A stretch of 64,000 nt of DNA from Ailanthus altissimus (lineage: Eukaryota; Streptophyta; Magnoliopsida; Sapindales; Simaroubaceae): assembly GCA_946807835.1 (NCBI GenBank), contig OX327709.1, positions 21,143,501 through 21,207,500 on the forward strand. Reading direction: 5' to 3'. Position numbers and translations under genes: made by a program. The notes under the pieces are model-generated. The model was not told the origin of the DNA and did no database searches. It saw nothing but the letters and a program-made list of their open reading frames with translations. Position 1 is the first letter of the stretch. Each line of letters opens with the position of its first letter. Positions 60,669-64,000 of this stretch are shown piece after piece.

Positions 60669-60706
<38 letters not shown>

Positions 60707-62050
60707 TACAGTTGATGTTTAGCTCGATTGCACTTGTTGGAATACACTTGGTCAAATTTGTCTTAAAAAAAATTCAAAACTATTATATTGAGATCTCTAA
60801 CGGTTCGACTACATCAAATCTCACCATCGTGGCTTTTTATTTCCTATAAATCCATTAATAATATATATACATAAAGTGCATCTAATTGCTTATCTAATGA
60901 TAAAAGTTGTGCACTATTTGACTTAATATAGGAATTCAAATCCTGATAATAGTCGGGACAATTTTAATTGCCGGTTTTAGTTTCTTCTATTGTTAGAAGG
61001 CCATTTTTATGTAGCAATTTTATTTCTTCCATGTATTGAAATGCCTGTTTTAGTTGATTGTATTTGTAACTAGGTGATATTTACACTCTTTGTATTTATA
61101 ATTAGCTTATATTTTCATTATAAAGTTGTAATCATTTGTAATTAGTTAATATTTATGTTGTAATATTATAATTATTTGCAATCATTTGTGATTTGAGTTG
61201 AGATTTATATTATAAAATATAATACTTGTATTAAAAAAATATATAATAATTGAACCATGATAGTGAGAAATGGGAATATAGAAACCAATTCAACAATTAT
61301 GTAATTTTGGGCCAATTTAAAAGGGTATTTTGGAACCCAATCAAGATTTGAGCCAGTTAGGAAAAAGCTCATCCAATATGTGCAAGTCCATCCATTTTCT
61401 CTTTTATAGATTGGTCTTCTATAAAAGGCTTCAACATTCGGAATTCAAGAGAGTCTTCGAAATTTGAATACGAGGTCTATAATGTAAATGGGTTTCTCGA
61501 TTCAAAGGCCGAACATATCAAAAGAGATATTGGCAATTGATTCAACCACATGGACCTTCTTTTAAGAGGAAATCGGCGTTCATCTTTGGGCACCTATTAT
61601 TTTTTGGTCCTTATCCTTTACCGTAAACGAGTTAAGGTTAATGCGAATGTTAACAGAAAATTTTAGAACTCTTTTTCATTTGTGCTTTGGGTTTATGAAA
61701 TAGAAAGTAGGGGCTGAACAGCCCCACTTTATAGGAAACTGTTTAAGAAGAAATTGTACAAAATAAACATACCGAGCCGTTGGACCCTGATTCAAAAATC
61801 ACAACTCAGTATAAAATTATTCCAGTAAATCCAATTTTATTGATTCCCAACTAATAGGTTCCAACTTCGTGTTTGAATTTTTTAAAGGACTCATAGCAAG
61901 CATCTTTGTTATTTTGATCTTGTTCACAGCTTGAAGCTATCAACCACGTTCTTTGACAGACTTAAGGCATTGATATGATTGATCAAAAATTACAAGAAAA
62001 TCGTTTTCAAAGAGTTGAGCTTCAGTTGATAAGAAACCAAGGTGATTATC
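60362..62050. other. Spacer after GST copy 3
   Basis: It has a long T run (60,589-60,609) and a TA microsatellite (about 60,674-60,702). The rest is AT-rich, with no supported gene. The right end, from about 62,030, is homologous to the promoter of GST copy 1. Confidence 0.45.
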
Positions 62051-62057
62051 ATCACCC

Positions 62058-62368
62058 CATAAATATGCATCAGTTCCAGAGGGAAAAGCATAAATTGCAC
62101 TACAGCAATCTCTTGCGACTTCAAGGAATAAAAGTAGAGATTGCTTTGAAACTGAAGGGCGTTGATTCTGAATTTATAGAACCGGATCTTTCTAAGAGAT
62201 CATTGTTTCTCCCTCGCAACCTCATTCATAAGAAAGTACCTGTGCTCTTGCAAAATTGGCACAAAGGAAAGCCGTTTGCTGGGCCATTTTATTCTTGAAT
62301 CCCATGTTGTCCAGTGACCTTATGACCGAGCAGTGGCACATTTCTGGATTAAGTCCGTCGATGAGAAG
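62058..62368 (+). pseudogene. Tau-class glutathione S-transferase relic, copy 4
   Basis: The duplicated promoter (ATCACCCCATAAATATGCATC) is followed by exon 1 sequence from [11 protein letters not shown] (62,134) to the exon end at 62,368. About 60 bp coding for the start codon and the catalytic-Ser motif is missing. HKKVPVL is followed by an inserted QNWHKGKP. Stops follow after GPFYS and beyond. The donor after GATGAGAAG is AT instead of GT. No exon 2 is present before the T-rich sequence at 62,383. It cannot make an enzyme. Confidence 0.88.
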
Positions 62369-62384
62369 ATCAATAGACCTCCAT

Positions 62385-63105
62385 TTTTTTTTTCAGAATC
62401 TTGTTCAATTTTTTTTTTTGGTTTTTTCCTTTATTGCCCAATTTTTTTTTTAAACATATCTAAAGAAATTGATGAGGACCTGACATAAATTACTTTCTCG
62501 CACAATAATTTGCTGTTTCTAAAATGGACAACCCATGTGCCTGGCAATGATGCCATGCCCGACTATGTAGTAGAATCATGATTGTCCTAACATTAATAAT
62601 CTCTTGAAACACATATAACATTATTAGACGAAAACCAGCATGTCCGTGGACCCCGTCTTGTTTCCTTAAGAAAAATTAAAAAAAAAATAGCACTCAAACG
62701 GGTAGAAATGCAACCAGCTCCTGAGATTTAATCAAATCATCAAAAACTAGCCACCAGTAAGCTACTGTTAATGCCCAATGCTAGGATGGCACATGAAATT
62801 TGTCATAGTTAGATTGTGAGCACGGACAGATCAAGATTCTTCCTTCTCGTGTAGTACAAAAATGTGAAAGTAAAGCTGTTTCTGATCCCAAGTGTTGCAG
62901 CACTTTGGATGGCCATGAATTAATTAACAAGTCAATGAATCCATGAGAAATACATATTATTTTATTATAGGAGATAAGGTGAATGAACTTGTAACAAATT
63001 TTAAGATACGCGTACACAGGAAAGCCGAGTTCATAACAACATAAATTAACATTCGAGCAGTCTTCAGGTAACAAGATCGCTGTAAATTAAAGCCCAAATT
63101 TGCAA
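62385..63105. other. Spacer and 3' UTR of the universal stress protein gene
   Basis: T-rich runs, then intergenic sequence. The right 200-300 bp is probably the 3' UTR of the minus-strand gene. Confidence 0.4.
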
Positions 63106-63983
63106 TCAGTCCTTGTTGCTTGGGTCCTTGACAATGGTCACAGGGCAAGGTGCATGTGTCATTACAAAGTTGCTCACACTTCCCAATAATATCCTATTTC
63201 ATCAAAACCCACCAAAACAAACACATTTATCACACATTTATGACAAACAAAGGCAGATTCTTCAGGCAAGTTGACAAAATGAATTTGAAGAGAAACTATG
63301 AAATGAACATTCGAAAAATAAAATAGATTTCATACCTTTTGATGGTACCAAGTCCTCTGCTTCCCATAACTATAGATTCCAGCTTCAGATCTTCAATTGC
63401 ATCAAGCAACCTCTCCCTGGCGTCTCCCCAGTAAATTTTGGAGATAACTTTTACCTACAAACACAATCAAATATTCATGCAAAGCCTATTTATGAAAATC
63501 CATTGCAATTGAAACATCGATCAGATCATGAAGTAGAAATTTAATGACCACAAAAAATACTGAAACTTTTAAAAAAGGAAAAAAAATTACCTCTTTCTGT
63601 CTGGAAGCAGTGTCAAGCAAATCAAGTACTTCCATATCAGTTTTAACTTCATACTTCTTCATAACTTCAGGCTCTCTGTACTCAGCCAAAGGAATAAGTG
63701 CTACAAAATCCCAGATGCAATCAGAACCCAACCCACCATTACAAATCAAGAATCTGATTTATCAAGATCAATATATAACCAAAAAAAAAAACTCATAAAA
63801 GTACTTACGAGAACCAGATTTGACCCACATCTGGTTACATGACTCGTCGACGGCGTTGTGGTTGACGTGGATGATGTAAAGAGTGTCACCTTTTTGTGCC
63901 AAGTTATCGATAGCCCATTTGAGAGCATATTTGCTGCTCGTTGAGAAGTCCAAGGCCACCCCAATTATTCTATCTCCTGGCAT
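63106..63983 (-). CDS. Universal stress protein (UspA-like, ATP-binding type)
   Basis: Four exons on the minus strand: 63,983-63,809, 63,700-63,591, 63,454-63,336, 63,193-63,106; all GT-AG with agreeing phases; 163 residues. Single Usp domain. It begins [21 protein letters not shown] (a beta strand then a helix; the D and S positions are typical). The C-terminal nucleotide motif G-x2-G-x9-G-S reads [15 protein letters not shown], intact as in ATP-binding Usp proteins. It ends [16 protein letters not shown]. Such proteins are small cytosolic dimers linked to stress responses, and several plant members are phosphorylated on elicitation; the exact role is not known. The ATG lies 17 bp from the window edge, so the promoter is outside. 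It is next to the GST array, but nothing shows co-regulation. Confidence 0.94.
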
Positions 63984-64000
63984 TTTTCCTCTCCGTTTTG

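Overview
The window is nuclear DNA of a plant, most likely a eudicot. The evidence is AT-rich intergenic sequence, GT-AG introns of about 80-850 bp, plant-only families (PRONE-type RopGEF, tau-class glutathione S-transferases, DIR1-like lipid-transfer protein), two nuclear tRNA genes and many decayed LTR retrotransposons. The proteins look like those of rosid trees such as Citrus, but that is an impression from memory and not shown by the sequence.

Positions 1-28,640 are mobile-element territory with no intact gene. A Mutator-like element (MULE) with roughly 330-bp terminal inverted repeats spans about 6-6,130. It holds a broken transposase on the minus strand, a solo LTR (family C, target-site duplication ATAGA) and an inverted cluster of a roughly 200-bp GC-rich repeat. 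From 7.2 to 28.6 kb lies a stack of insertions inside insertions. Four solo LTRs of one 2.2-2.4 kb family (A), all in the same direction, can be delimited by target-site duplications (ATAAT/ACAAT, CCAAG, GTTAC/ATTAC, ATGCA). Three of them sit inside an older LTR element (B, LTRs at 11,600-12,705 and 27,625-28,639). A second family C LTR sits in one of the A LTRs, and is itself split by a 2.85-kb Del/Tekay-like solo LTR (CTTTT) and by another A LTR. Element B also carries an array of about 15 degenerate 56-bp repeats and an antisense, apparently intron-containing coiled-coil reading frame with its own TATA box.

Positions 29.5-38.4 kb are gene-rich: a five-exon gene of unknown function ending in WWQGSLYY (+), a two-exon DIR1-like lipid-transfer protein (-), tRNA-Asp(GUC) with an inverted decayed copy, tRNA-Pro(AGG), and a seven-exon RopGEF (-). 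The RopGEF has a near-perfect 251-bp tandem duplication in an intron that copies its splice acceptor.

Positions 38.7-49.3 kb hold two copies of a tRNA-derived SINE, a Ty3/gypsy chromovirus that has lost reverse transcriptase, RNase H and integrase core, and a decayed Ty1/copia element on the minus strand. Positions 49.5-62.4 kb hold a tandem tau-GST array: copy 1 frameshifted, copies 2 and 3 intact, copy 4 a truncated relic. Copy 3 has an as-1-like element upstream. A four-exon universal stress protein gene (-) closes the window. Functionally, the GST array (xenobiotic and oxidative-stress detoxification), the stress protein, the lipid-transfer protein and the Rop activator are independent loci; nothing suggests a co-transcribed pathway.
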